From the NCBI GenBank assembly GCA_937867305.1, contig CALMKJ010000203.1, positions 1-54,940 on the forward strand: a DNA stretch of 54,940 nt, written 5' to 3'. The position numbers were made by a program, and so were the translations under genes. This document shows positions 41,861-50,890 of the stretch, piece by piece (position 1 is the first letter of the stretch; each line of letters starts with the position of its first letter). The stretch comes from an uncultured Ectothiorhodospiraceae bacterium. Its GTDB lineage: Bacteria; Pseudomonadota; Gammaproteobacteria; JAABTG01. Under the pieces are notes generated by a model, which had not been told where the DNA came from, did no database searches, and saw nothing but the letters and a program-made list of their open reading frames with translations.

Positions 41861-43244
41861 GGGACCTCCCCGCCGGCGTGGTACCGCCGGCACTGTGGGT
41901 GGTGCGCCCGGCCGGCCGGGGCTCCAGGTGAGCGACGGTGAGCGAGGCGTCCACCAGGTACTTGCGGGCCACCGCGTGGACCTGCTCGGGCGTCACCGCC
42001 CGGATGCGGTCCACGTACTCCTCGCCGATCCGCCACCCCGCCCCCACGGTCTCCAGTCGGCCGAGGCGCATGGCCTGGGCCATCACGGAGTCCAGCTGGT
42101 AGACGTCGGAGGCGACCACCTGGGTCTTCACCTTCTCCAGCTCCGCCGGGTCGACGGGGGCCTCCCGCAGGCGGCTCACCTCCTCGCGGAGCTTCGCCTC
42201 GACCTCCCCGACGGTGCGCCCCCCCGCCGGCGTCGCCGCGACCGTGAACAGGGTCGTCATGCGGTCGAAGGGGTCATAGGAGGCGCCCGCGTCGGCCGCG
42301 ATCTCCTCCCCCCGCACCAGCCGACGCTGCAGGCGCGCGCTCTCGTCGCCCCCGAGCACCGCCGCCAGCACGGCCAGGGCATAGGGCTCCCAGTCCTCCC
42401 GCGCTTCCTTGACGGTGGGCGCCTTGTAGCCCAGCACCAGGTAGGGCAGCTCCGCCGGGGCCGACACGACGACCCGCCGCAGCCCCGTCTGCTCCACCTC
42501 CGGGCGCGGCTTCGGCGGCCGCACCTCGGCCGGCGGCAGCGGCCCGAAGTGCTCGCGCGCGAGCGCCAGCACCGCCTCGGGCTCCACGTCGCCCACCACC
42601 ACCAGTGTGGCGTTGTTGGGGGCGTACCAGCGCCGGTACCAGTCCTTCAGGTCCTGGAGCGTGTAGGCCTCGATGTCCGCCATCCAGCCGATGACCGGGT
42701 GGCGGTACGGGCTCGTCTGGTACGCGGTCGCCTGGAACACCTCGTAGGTGAGGGACTCGGGCTCGTCCTCCGTGCGCAACCGACGCTCTTCGGAGACGAC
42801 CGCCCGCTCCTTCAGGAAGTCCTCCTCCCGCAGCCGGAGACCCGCCATGCGGTCCGCCTCCAGCCGGAAGCTCACCTCCAGGCGGTCGGAGGCGAGGTTC
42901 TGGAAGTACGCCGTGTAGTCCTGCCCGGTGAAGGCGTTCTCCCGGCCCCCCTCGGCCGCGATCAGGCGGGAGAACTCCCCGGGGCCGTAGGTCTCGGTCC
43001 CCTTGAACATCATATGCTCCAGCATATGACTTATGCCGGTGATTCCGTCGTGCTCGTAGCTGGAGCCCACCCGGTACCAGACCTGGGAGACCACCACCGG
43101 CGCCCGCCGGTCCGGCTTGACCAGCACCCGGAGCCCGTTGTCCAGCACGTACTCGTGCACCCGTCCCCCGGCGCCGGCCGGCACCGCCAGGACCGCGCCC
43201 ACCAGCAAGATCACCCACGTCCAGCCGCCCACCCGCCTGCCCAT
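41850..43244 (-). CDS. M16-family zinc peptidase, catalytic member
   Basis: 464 residues with signal peptide (WTWVILLVGAVLAVPAGAGG). The inverted zinc motif HxxEH is intact as His73-Met-Leu-Glu76-His77 (ISHMLEHMMFKGTE), and the distal Glu lies near residue 152 in ERAVVSEERRL. The length of about 450 residues is that of the M16B half-protease type that works as dimers. It should be exported and hydrolyse peptides in the periplasm; substrates are unknown. It is the first gene of the operon, divergent from ftsY with 63 bp between starts. Confidence 0.95.
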   Translation of the reverse strand: MGRRVGGWTWVILLVGAVLAVPAGAGGRVHEYVLDNGLRVLVKPDRRAPVVVSQVWYRVGSSYEHDGITGISHMLEHMMFKGTETYGPGEFSRLIAAEGGRENAFTGQDYTAYFQNLASDRLEVSFRLEADRMAGLRLREEDFLKERAVVSEERRLRTEDEPESLTYEVFQATAYQTSPYRHPVIGWMADIEAYTLQDLKDWYRRWYAPNNATLVVVGDVEPEAVLALAREHFGPLPPAEVRPPKPRPEVEQTGLRRVVVSAPAELPYLVLGYKAPTVKEAREDWEPYALAVLAAVLGGDESARLQRRLVRGEEIAADAGASYDPFDRMTTLFTVAATPAGGRTVGEVEAKLREEVSRLREAPVDPAELEKVKTQVVASDVYQLDSVMAQAMRLGRLETVGAGWRIGEEYVDRIRAVTPEQVHAVARKYLVDASLTVAHLEPRPAGRTTHSAGGTTPAGRSHGR

Positions 43245-43307
43245 CGTCCGCTCCGTTCACCCGGAGGTGCTAGCATTGACCCGCACTGAGACCGCGCGCG
43301 AGGCCCC

Positions 43308-44279
43308 ATGTTCCTGTCCCGTCGAGATCCCGCCGCCCCGAACGGAGATTCCGGCCGTTCCGGCCTGCTTTCCCGCCTGCGCCGGGGGCTCGAGCGGACC
43401 CGCGCCGGACTCACCGAGAAGCTCTCCGCCCTGGTGCTCGGGCGCCGGGCCATCGACGCCGAGCTCCTGGAGGAGATCGAGACGGTGCTGCTGACGGCCG
43501 ACGTGGGCGTCGAGGCGACCCGCGACATCCTCGCACGTCTCACCGCTCAGGTCGCGCGCCGCGAGCTCGGTGATGCCGAGGCCCTGTACCGCGCCCTGCG
43601 CGAGGACATGATCGCCGTCCTGCGGCCCGCCGCGATACCCCTCACGGTCCCTGCGCCGGGTGAGGGTACCCACGTCATCCTGGTCGTGGGGGTGAACGGC
43701 GCCGGCAAGACCACCACCATCGGCAAGCTGGCCCACCGGCTGCGGGCCGAGGGCCGCTCGGTGATGATGGCGGCCGGGGACACCTTCCGGGCCGCCGCCG
43801 TGGAGCAACTCCAGCGCTGGGGCGAGCGCGTGCAGGCGCCGGTCATCGCCCAGCAGACCGGGGCCGATTCCGCTTCGGTCGTGTACGACGCGCTCCAGGC
43901 CGCCCGGGCCCGGCGCGTCGACGTGCTGCTGGCGGACACCGCGGGGCGCCTGCACACGCGGGAGCCCCTGATGGAGGAGCTGAAGAAGGTCCGCCGGGTC
44001 CTGGCCAAGGTCGACCCGACGGCGCCCCACGAGGTCCTCCTGGTCCTGGACGCCGGCACCGGCCAGAACGCCCTGTCCCAGGCGCGCCACTTCCAGAGCG
44101 CGGTACAGGTGACGGGCCTCGCCCTCACCAAGCTGGACGGGACCGCGAAGGGCGGCATCGTATTCGCCATCGCCCGGGAGCTGGGACTACCCATCCACTT
44201 CATCGGGATCGGCGAGGGCGTCGAGGACCTCCGGCCGTTCGACGCCGAGGCCTTCGTGGACGCACTGCTGGAGCACTGA
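43308..44279 (+). CDS. ftsY: Signal recognition particle receptor FtsY
   Basis: 323 residues. The N-domain helices precede the GTPase domain: G1 GVNGAGKTTTIGKLAHRL, the DTFRAAAVEQL motif, G3 DTAGRLHT and G4 TKLDGTAKGG. The acidic A-domain of E. coli FtsY (497 residues) is missing; only a short basic N-terminus (FLSRRDPAAPNGDSGR) and an amphipathic stretch remain, as in other short FtsY proteins that bind the membrane with an N-terminal helix. It receives SRP-ribosome complexes at the inner membrane. It opens the ftsYEX-rpoH block. Confidence 0.98.
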   Translation: MFLSRRDPAAPNGDSGRSGLLSRLRRGLERTRAGLTEKLSALVLGRRAIDAELLEEIETVLLTADVGVEATRDILARLTAQVARRELGDAEALYRALREDMIAVLRPAAIPLTVPAPGEGTHVILVVGVNGAGKTTTIGKLAHRLRAEGRSVMMAAGDTFRAAAVEQLQRWGERVQAPVIAQQTGADSASVVYDALQAARARRVDVLLADTAGRLHTREPLMEELKKVRRVLAKVDPTAPHEVLLVLDAGTGQNALSQARHFQSAVQVTGLALTKLDGTAKGGIVFAIARELGLPIHFIGIGEGVEDLRPFDAEAFVDALLEH

Positions 44280-44294
44280 GCTGCGCCTCTGCTC

Positions 44295-44969
44295 GTGATC
44301 ACCTTCGACGACGTCAGCAAGAGCTACCCCAACGGACACCAGGCCCTGTCCCACGTGAGCCTGCACGTGGACGCGGGCGAGATGATCTTCGTGACAGGGC
44401 ACTCGGGTGCGGGCAAGAGCACGCTCTTGCGGCTCGTGGGCCTCATCGAGCGCAGCACCCAGGGGCAGGTGATCGTGGGGGGGCAGAACCTGGGCAAGCT
44501 CTCTCCCCGCCGCGTGCCCTATTACCGGCGCAGGGTCGGGATCACCTTCCAGGACCACCGGCTGCTGACGGACCGCACCGTGTTCGACAACGTGGCCCTG
44601 CCGCTGGTGATCGCGGGCTACAGCCATCGGGAGACCGGGCGCCGGGTGCGCGCGGCCCTGGACCACGTGGGGCTCCTCGGCAAGGAGCGCCACCTCCCCG
44701 AGTCGCTCTCCGGTGGGGAGCAGCAGCGGGTCGGCATCGCGCGCGCGGTGGTGAACCGGCCGGCGGTGCTGCTCGCCGACGAGCCCACGGGCAACCTCGA
44801 CCCCGAACTCTCGCGCGAGGTCATGCGGCTCTTCGTGCGCTTCCAGCAGGTCGGGGTCACGGTGCTCATCGCGAGCCACCACCTGGACCTGATCCGGCAG
44901 ATGGGCAAGCGCATCCTGTCCCTGCAGTCCGGTCGCCTGGCGACGGACTCCGGGCAGCCGCTGCCATGA
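44295..44969 (+). CDS. ftsE: Cell division ATP-binding protein FtsE
   Basis: 224 residues from the GTG at 44295. It starts with ITFDDVSKSYPNGHQALSHV, followed by Walker A GHSGAGKST, Q-loop ITFQDHRLL, signature LSGGEQQRVGIARAVVN, Walker B VLLADEPTGNLD and SHH for the H-loop. FtsE and FtsX form a complex that activates septal peptidoglycan hydrolases through EnvC-like partners. The stop overlaps ftsX by 4 bp. Confidence 0.98.
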   Translation: MITFDDVSKSYPNGHQALSHVSLHVDAGEMIFVTGHSGAGKSTLLRLVGLIERSTQGQVIVGGQNLGKLSPRRVPYYRRRVGITFQDHRLLTDRTVFDNVALPLVIAGYSHRETGRRVRAALDHVGLLGKERHLPESLSGGEQQRVGIARAVVNRPAVLLADEPTGNLDPELSREVMRLFVRFQQVGVTVLIASHHLDLIRQMGKRILSLQSGRLATDSGQPLP

Positions 44970-45958
44970 CCCGCCGGGCACGCCCCGCACGCGCCCGGGC
45001 ACCGGCCCGGGGTCTGCTGGAGCACTTTTCCGCCTGGCTGACCCGGCACGCCCAGGTGGCGGTGTCGAGCCTCGGGCAGCTGACCCGGACCCCCGGGGCG
45101 ACCTCGATGACGACGCTGCTCATCGGGATCGCGCTGGCGCTGCCGGCCTCGCTCCACGTGTCCGTCGAGAGCGTGCGCGCGGTGATGGCCGCCTGGGACC
45201 GCTCCACCCAGGTCTCGGTCTTCCTGAAGACGGAGGTGGACGACCGCAAGGCGGCGGCCCTGGGAGAGGCGGTGTCCCGCTGGCCCGAGGTGGACGCGGT
45301 CCACGTGCTCACCCGCGCCGAGGCCCTCGCCGAATACCGCACCTTCTCCGGCATGGGTGAGCTGGTGGACAGCCTGGACGCCAACCCGCTCCCGGCCGTG
45401 TTGCTGGTCCAACCCCATCCGGGGCCGACCCCGGGGAGTGGGAGTCCCGGGACCCCTGGGGCTCCCGGGGCACTCGTGGACCGTCTCGCCGCGCTGCCGG
45501 AGGCGGACGGCGCCCAGTTCGATCTCGAGTGGGTCCGCCGCCTGCAAGCCATCGCCGGGCTGGGGGAGCGCACCGCCACGGTGCTCGCGGGGGCGCTGGG
45601 ACTCGCGGTCCTCCTCGTGATCGCGAACACCACCCGCATGACCATCCAGGGGCGGCGAGACGAGATCGAGATCAGCAAGCTGTTCGGGGCGACGGACGCC
45701 TTCGTGCGCCGGCCCTTCCTCTACACCGGCCTCTGGTACGGGGTGCTGGGCGGCATCGCCGCCTGGCTCTGCCTCGGGGCCGTCGGGCTCGCCCTCGGAG
45801 GGCCGGTGGCCCGCCTCGCGGCGCTGTACGGCAGCGACTTTCGCCTGCAGGGCATGGGGGCCGGCGTGGGAGCGGCCCTCGTGCTCGGGGGTGGGCTCCT
45901 CGGACTGCTCGGCGCCTGGCTCGCCGTCAGCCGCTACCTGCGCGCCGTCAAGCCCTGA
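44966..45958 (+). CDS. ftsX: Cell division protein FtsX
   Basis: 330 residues. An Arg/Ala/Pro-rich cytoplasmic start is followed by one transmembrane helix (about 49-68), the periplasmic domain with STQVSVFLKTEVDDRKAAAL and DANPLPAVLLVQ, and three more helices (about 205-227, 250-275 and 294-320) with the FtsX segment NTTRMTIQGRRDEIEISKLF GATDAFVRRPF between them. An unusual Gly/Pro/Ser-rich insert of about 20 residues (residues 149-170, PTPGSGSPGTPGAPGA) interrupts the periplasmic domain before LVDRLAALPEADG. The protein controls amidase activation at the septum with FtsE. Confidence 0.96.
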   Translation: MTRRARPARARAPARGLLEHFSAWLTRHAQVAVSSLGQLTRTPGATSMTTLLIGIALALPASLHVSVESVRAVMAAWDRSTQVSVFLKTEVDDRKAAALGEAVSRWPEVDAVHVLTRAEALAEYRTFSGMGELVDSLDANPLPAVLLVQPHPGPTPGSGSPGTPGAPGALVDRLAALPEADGAQFDLEWVRRLQAIAGLGERTATVLAGALGLAVLLVIANTTRMTIQGRRDEIEISKLFGATDAFVRRPFLYTGLWYGVLGGIAAWLCLGAVGLALGGPVARLAALYGSDFRLQGMGAGVGAALVLGGGLLGLLGAWLAVSRYLRAVKP

Positions 45959-45994
45959 CCGGCCGCCCCGCGCCAGGCGAAACTCCCAGGGGCC

Positions 45995-46021
45995 CTGGCA
46001 CTCTAAAGCAGTGACTGCTAA
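45995..46021 (+). promoter_or_regulatory. CIRCE-like inverted repeat upstream of rpoH
   Basis: CTGGCACTC, nine bases, then GACTGCTAA matches the HrcA operator CIRCE (TTAGCACTC-N9-GAGTGCTAA) at 7 of 9 and 8 of 9 positions, with the exact 9-base spacer. It lies 37 bp upstream of the rpoH ATG. The right arm overlaps a possible extended -10 box (TGCTAAATT, 46016-46024), a placement fit for repression. Within it is also the smaller palindrome AGCAGT-G-ACTGCT (46007-46019). The match is seen in the sequence; binding by HrcA is inferred. Confidence 0.5.
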
Positions 46022-46057
46022 ATTTGTTCCAGACTTCTCGATGGGGACAGGGACGCG

Positions 46058-46909
<852 letters not shown>

Positions 46910-46922
46910 GGAGAGAGGCCCC

Positions 46923-47321
46923 ATGGCGAGCGACCTGTCTGGCGAGCGTCTGGCCACCCTGAAGCAGCGGCTCGGCCAGCGCTACGAGGAGTTGCGGACA
47001 GAGGTGCGGCGCGAGCTGCTCGAGGCGGACAGTGAGGGTTTCCTGGACCTCGCGGGGCGTGTGCACGACCCGGGTGACGAGTCCGTGGCGGACCTGCTGG
47101 TGGACGTGGGCCTCGCGGTGGTGGACCGTCACGTCGAGGCGATACGGGAAACCGAAGCCGCGCTCCTGCGGCTGCGTACGGGCACCTACGGCACCTGTGT
47201 CGACTGCGGGACGCGGATCGGCTACGAGCGCCTGCTCACCGAGCCGACGGCCGCCCGCTGCGTCACGTGCCAGGAGGTCCACGAGCGGGCGTTCGCGCAG
47301 CCGGGACGGTCCACTCTCTGA
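46923..47321 (+). CDS. DksA/TraR-family zinc-finger protein
   Basis: 132 residues from the ATG at 46923, preceded by GGAGAGAGG. An N-terminal coiled coil (LATLKQRLGQRYEELRTEVR) has DPGDESVAD at the tip region, comparable to the DxxDxA tip of DksA. The C-terminal C4 zinc finger is CVDCGTRIGYERLLTEPTAA followed by RCVTCQ. The protein is somewhat shorter than E. coli DksA (151) and is probably a paralogue rather than DksA itself. DksA-family proteins enter the RNA polymerase secondary channel and modify transcription, often with ppGpp. Its position 13 bp after rpoH suggests co-transcription with the heat-shock sigma factor. Confidence 0.9.
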   Translation: MASDLSGERLATLKQRLGQRYEELRTEVRRELLEADSEGFLDLAGRVHDPGDESVADLLVDVGLAVVDRHVEAIRETEAALLRLRTGTYGTCVDCGTRIGYERLLTEPTAARCVTCQEVHERAFAQPGRSTL

Positions 47322-47327
47322 TAGATG

Positions 47328-47358
47328 ACCAACCCACCCGATCCGGGGTGGGCTTGGT
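47328..47358. terminator. Bulged hairpin between convergent dksA-like gene and ccoS
   Basis: ACCAACCCACCC pairs with GGGTGGGCTTGGT, leaving one bulged base (7-bp and 5-bp stems) and a six-base loop. It lies in the 53-bp gap between two convergent genes, 7 bp after one stop and 17 bp from the other, so it could terminate both transcripts. No strong T-tract follows on either side. Confidence 0.5.
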
Positions 47359-47374
47359 GCTTCCCCGCATGCCC

Positions 47375-47653
47375 TCAGAGTCCGTCCCGCTCGGGTCCGT
47401 GCCCCGTGGATGTCCCCGATGGCGGTGCCGCCCCTGACTCCGGGGAATCCTTTCCGCCCGTCGAGCCCTCGTCCACGTTCACCGGCTCGCCTTCGTCCCC
47501 GGTCCGGGCTCTCGGCTCGTCGTCAAAGAGGATGCGCCAGGCAGGGCCTTCCAGGTCGTCGTACTGACCGGACTTCACCGCCCAGAAGAAGATGCCGACC
47601 GCCAGGGCGGCGATCACCAGGCTCACCGGGATCAGCAGATAGAGGATTTCCAT
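47375..47653 (-). CDS. ccoS: cbb3-type cytochrome oxidase assembly protein CcoS
   Basis: 92 residues from the ATG at 47653. The CcoS core is MEILYLLIPVSLVIAALAVG then FFWAVKSGQYDDLEGPAWRI, with LFDDE after it. One transmembrane helix spans about residues 4-24. The acidic tail (TGDEGEPVNVDEGSTGGKD) makes it longer than the usual 50-70 residues. CcoS is needed for cofactor insertion into cbb3 oxidase. It follows ccoI by 42 bp. The oxidase genes ccoNOQP and the ccoG/ccoH genes are not in the window. Confidence 0.93.
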   Translation of the reverse strand: MEILYLLIPVSLVIAALAVGIFFWAVKSGQYDDLEGPAWRILFDDEPRARTGDEGEPVNVDEGSTGGKDSPESGAAPPSGTSTGHGPERDGL

Positions 47654-47695
47654 GCTCCGCCCCTGAGGCACCCTGTCTGTCCGGGCGCGAGAGTC

Positions 47696-50146
47696 CTACG
47701 GGGCCCTCGTCTCCGGCAGGGGCACGATGCGCTTCAGCCTGAGCGCGTTCAGGACCACCAGGAGCGAGCTGAACGACATCCCGATGGCCGCCATCCAGGG
47801 AAGCACCAGACCCGCCGCCGCGAGGGGTACCGCGACCAGATTGTAGAACAGCGCCCACGCGAGGTTCTGCCGGATGACGCCGAGCATCCGCCTCGCCGTC
47901 GCCACACCCTCCGCGACGTGGGGCAGGTGTTCGGAGAGGAGCACCATGTCCGCGCTCGCCTGGGCCAGCTCCGTCGCCCGCCCCATCGCGATGGACACGG
48001 AGGCACCGGCGAGGACGGGGGCATCGTTGACCCCGTCGCCGACCATGGTGACCACCGCCCCGGTCGCCTGCAGGGCGCGCACGGCGTCGAGCTTGTCCTG
48101 GGGGCGCAACCGCGCCCGCGCCACCCGGATCCCGAGCTCCCGGGCCGTGCGGGCGACCGCCGCCTCCGAGTCTCCGGACAGGAGCCAGACCTCGAGGCCC
48201 AGGCGTTCGAGCGCTGCGACCGCGAGCGCCGCGTCGGGCCGCAGGCTGTCCGAGAGTTCGAAGAGCGCGAGCAGGCCCCGCTCGTCGCCGAGCGCCACGG
48301 TCGTGGTACCCGCGTCCGCTCCTGACCCGGCTGGATCCGCATCGCCCCCGCTCAACCGGGCCACGTAGTCGGGACGCCCCACCCGATAGCGTCGGCCGTC
48401 GACGAGGCCCTCCACGCCGAGGCCCGGCGTGGCCACCACCGCCTCGGCCACCGCGGCGCCTCCTGCGGCACGCGTCAGGGCCAGGGCCAGGGGATGCTCC
48501 GAGCCCGCCTCGAGACCCGCCGCGATGCGCAGCGCGGTCGCCGGGTCCCCTTCGCGGAGCAACGTGCTCTCGCGGAGCTCCGGCCGCCCCCGCGTCAGCG
48601 TCCCCGTCTTGTCGAAGACCACGTGGGTCGACCGGGCCAGCGCTTCCAGGGAGTGGCCCCGGGTCGGCAGGAGCCCGCGCCGGGTGAGGGCGCCGCTCGC
48701 GGCGGTGACGGCCGCAGGCGTCGCGAGTCCGAGCGCACAGGGGCAGGTCACCACCAGCACGGAGAGCGTGACCCAGAAGGCGTCCTCCGGGGCGTGGCCG
48801 TACCAGTAGGCGTAGACCGCGGCGGCCACCAGGAGGAGGAGGCCGACGAACCACGCGGAGGCTCGGTCCGCGAGCAGGGCGATCCTCGGCTTCTCCGTCT
48901 GGGCCCGGTCCAACAGGCGGACGATCGATGCGACGACCGTGTCCTCCCCGACCCGCTCGACAGTGACCACGAGGGGACTCTCCACGTTGACCGTGCCCCC
49001 GATGACCCGGTCGCCCTGGCGCTTCGCCACCGGCAGGCTCTCCCCGGTCACCAGGGATTCGTCGATGGTGCTCAAACCCTCGGTCACGCGCCCGTCGGTG
49101 GGGACGGTCTCCCCGGGGCGCACGCGCACCCGGTCCCCGGGCTGCAGGTCCGAGGCCGGCACCTGCTCCTCCCCGTCGCCCTGGAGCCGGTGCGCGGTCA
49201 TGGGGAGGAGCTTGACCAGCGATTCACCCGTGGCCGCCGCCCGGTGCCGCGCCGCCATCTCGAGGTACCGGCCGGTCAGGAGGAAGAAGGTGAACATGCT
49301 CACCGAGTCGAAGTAGATGTCGCCCTCGTTGCGCACGGTCGCCCAGACACTGGCCAGGAAGGCCGCGCCGATGGCCAGGGACACCGGGACGTCCATGCCG
49401 AGCTGGCCCCGCTTCAGCTCGCCCCAGGCGGAGGAGAAGAACGGGCGGGCGGAGTACACGACCACCGGCACGGTGACCACCATGGAGACCCAGCGCAGGA
49501 ACCGCTCCATGTCCGGGTCGATGCCCGACCAGGCCCCGATGTAGAGGCCGATGGCGAACATCATGACCTGCATCGCCCCGAAGCCCGCGACGACCAGCCT
49601 GCGCAGCGCCAGCTTCCGCTCCCGGTCGGCCACGTCCTGCTGGCGGCTCGGGTCGTAGGGGTGCGCCAGGTACCCGATGGCGGCGATGGCCTTCAGGATC
49701 TCGCTCAACTGGATCTTCGTGCGGTCCCACCGCACGCGCGCCCGCTGGGTGGCGTAGTTGACGCGGAACTCGATCACGCCCGGCAGGCGTCCCACGTGCC
49801 GCTCGTTGAGCCAGACGCAGGCGGCACAGGTGATCCCCTCCAGGATCAACGCTGCCTCCCGCTCGTTTTCCGCGTCGACCTGCACGAACCGCCCCTGCAG
49901 GTCTTCCCGGTCGTAGAGAGTCAGCTGGTCCAGGACCGCCGGCACCAGTTCCTGGGCCGTGAGGGCCGGGCTGGTGCGGTGCCGGTAGTAATCGGACAGG
50001 CCGGCGTCCACGATCGCCTCGGCGACGGCCCGGCAGCCCGGGCAGCACATGGGCCGCTCCTGGCCGTCGATGCGCACGACCCAGTGGCCCCCCACCGGCA
50101 CCGGCAGTCCGCAGTGAAAGCAGGTCTCGACGTCGGCGGTCGCCAT
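47696..50146 (-). CDS. ccoI: Copper-transporting P1B-type ATPase of the CcoI/FixI type
   Basis: 816 residues. The N-terminus has a Cys-rich CcoI-type domain ([15 protein letters not shown]) and a heavy-metal-associated domain with ITCAACVW. The membrane ion site is CPC in [18 protein letters not shown]. Catalytic features are [11 protein letters not shown] (phosphorylated Asp), SEHPLALAL (HP motif), TGES (actuator) and [14 protein letters not shown]. Eight transmembrane helices are expected. CcoI exports copper to the periplasm for assembly of the CuB centre of cbb3 oxidase; neighbouring ccoS supports this rather than a copper-resistance role. It lies 60 bp downstream of bioD on the same strand. 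Confidence 0.96.
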   Translation of the reverse strand: MATADVETCFHCGLPVPVGGHWVVRIDGQERPMCCPGCRAVAEAIVDAGLSDYYRHRTSPALTAQELVPAVLDQLTLYDREDLQGRFVQVDAENEREAALILEGITCAACVWLNERHVGRLPGVIEFRVNYATQRARVRWDRTKIQLSEILKAIAAIGYLAHPYDPSRQQDVADRERKLALRRLVVAGFGAMQVMMFAIGLYIGAWSGIDPDMERFLRWVSMVVTVPVVVYSARPFFSSAWGELKRGQLGMDVPVSLAIGAAFLASVWATVRNEGDIYFDSVSMFTFFLLTGRYLEMAARHRAAATGESLVKLLPMTAHRLQGDGEEQVPASDLQPGDRVRVRPGETVPTDGRVTEGLSTIDESLVTGESLPVAKRQGDRVIGGTVNVESPLVVTVERVGEDTVVASIVRLLDRAQTEKPRIALLADRASAWFVGLLLLVAAAVYAYWYGHAPEDAFWVTLSVLVVTCPCALGLATPAAVTAASGALTRRGLLPTRGHSLEALARSTHVVFDKTGTLTRGRPELRESTLLREGDPATALRIAAGLEAGSEHPLALALTRAAGGAAVAEAVVATPGLGVEGLVDGRRYRVGRPDYVARLSGGDADPAGSGADAGTTTVALGDERGLLALFELSDSLRPDAALAVAALERLGLEVWLLSGDSEAAVARTARELGIRVARARLRPQDKLDAVRALQATGAVVTMVGDGVNDAPVLAGASVSIAMGRATELAQASADMVLLSEHLPHVAEGVATARRMLGVIRQNLAWALFYNLVAVPLAAAGLVLPWMAAIGMSFSSLLVVLNALRLKRIVPLPETRAP

Positions 50147-50206
50147 GGGCTCTCGAAGCGGGGCGGGGCGCCCGTCGCGAGCGATTCTCGCACAGAACCC
50201 CGAGAC

Positions 50207-50890
50207 TCAGCCGGCGTCCGGAAGCCTCAGGCCGAGCGCCACCTCCGCTGGGCCCGCGGAGGGGGCAAAGGGGAGGCAACCCAGGAGGGGCGCGGGGATG
50301 CGGAGCTCCAGCGTGCGGAGGTTCGCCTCGAGCGCGGGCATCGCCGGGTCGAGCACACTCGCGACCCAGCCGACGAGCCGCGATCCGTGGGCCGCGATGC
50401 TCTCCACCGTGAGCAGGGCGTGGCTCAGGCATCCGAGCCTCAGTCCCACCACGAGGACCACGGGGAGACCGAGGTCCACGGCCAGGTCGGCCGCGGTCAG
50501 CTCTCCGGACAGGGGAACGAGCCAGCCACCGACACCTTCCACCACCACGAGGTCGGCGAGCCCCCGCGCCCGGTCCAGGGACTGCCGGACCACCGAGAAG
50601 TCCATGGGCGTCCCGGCGCGATCGGCCGCCACGTGCGGCGCGATGGCGGGCTCGAACGCCCAGGGGTTGACGACCGCGTAGGGCAGTGACGCCGTCGCAG
50701 CGGCCATCAACGCCAGGGCGTCCGCGCTGCGCAGGCCCTCGGGGCCGGAAGCACAGCCCGAGGCAACAGGCTTCAGGCCGGCGCAGGACCGGCCCTCCTG
50801 CCGGCCGCGTGCCAGGAACCCCGTGCAGGCGCGGGTCTTGCCGACACCCGTGTCCGTGCCGGTGACGAAGAACGCGTGGGGGACGCTCAT
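50207..50890 (-). CDS. bioD: Dethiobiotin synthetase
   Basis: 227 residues. The P-loop is FFVTGTDTGVGKTRACTGFL, the substrate lysine and carbamate region is GLKPVASGC, and the VVEGVGGWLVPLSGELTAAD segment is characteristic. It closes the ureido ring of dethiobiotin from 7,8-diaminopelargonate, CO2 and ATP. The start overlaps the bioC stop by 4 bp; it is the last gene of the bio operon. Confidence 0.97.
   Translation of the reverse strand: MSVPHAFFVTGTDTGVGKTRACTGFLARGRQEGRSCAGLKPVASGCASGPEGLRSADALALMAAATASLPYAVVNPWAFEPAIAPHVAADRAGTPMDFSVVRQSLDRARGLADLVVVEGVGGWLVPLSGELTAADLAVDLGLPVVLVVGLRLGCLSHALLTVESIAAHGSRLVGWVASVLDPAMPALEANLRTLELRIPAPLLGCLPFAPSAGPAEVALGLRLPDAG

Noticed and set aside
45996-46010. 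Possible sigma-54 promoter (TGGCAC) before rpoH
   Set aside because: The GC that should follow GG after ten bases is one base out of place and TTGC is missing; the CIRCE-like reading explains the same bases better.
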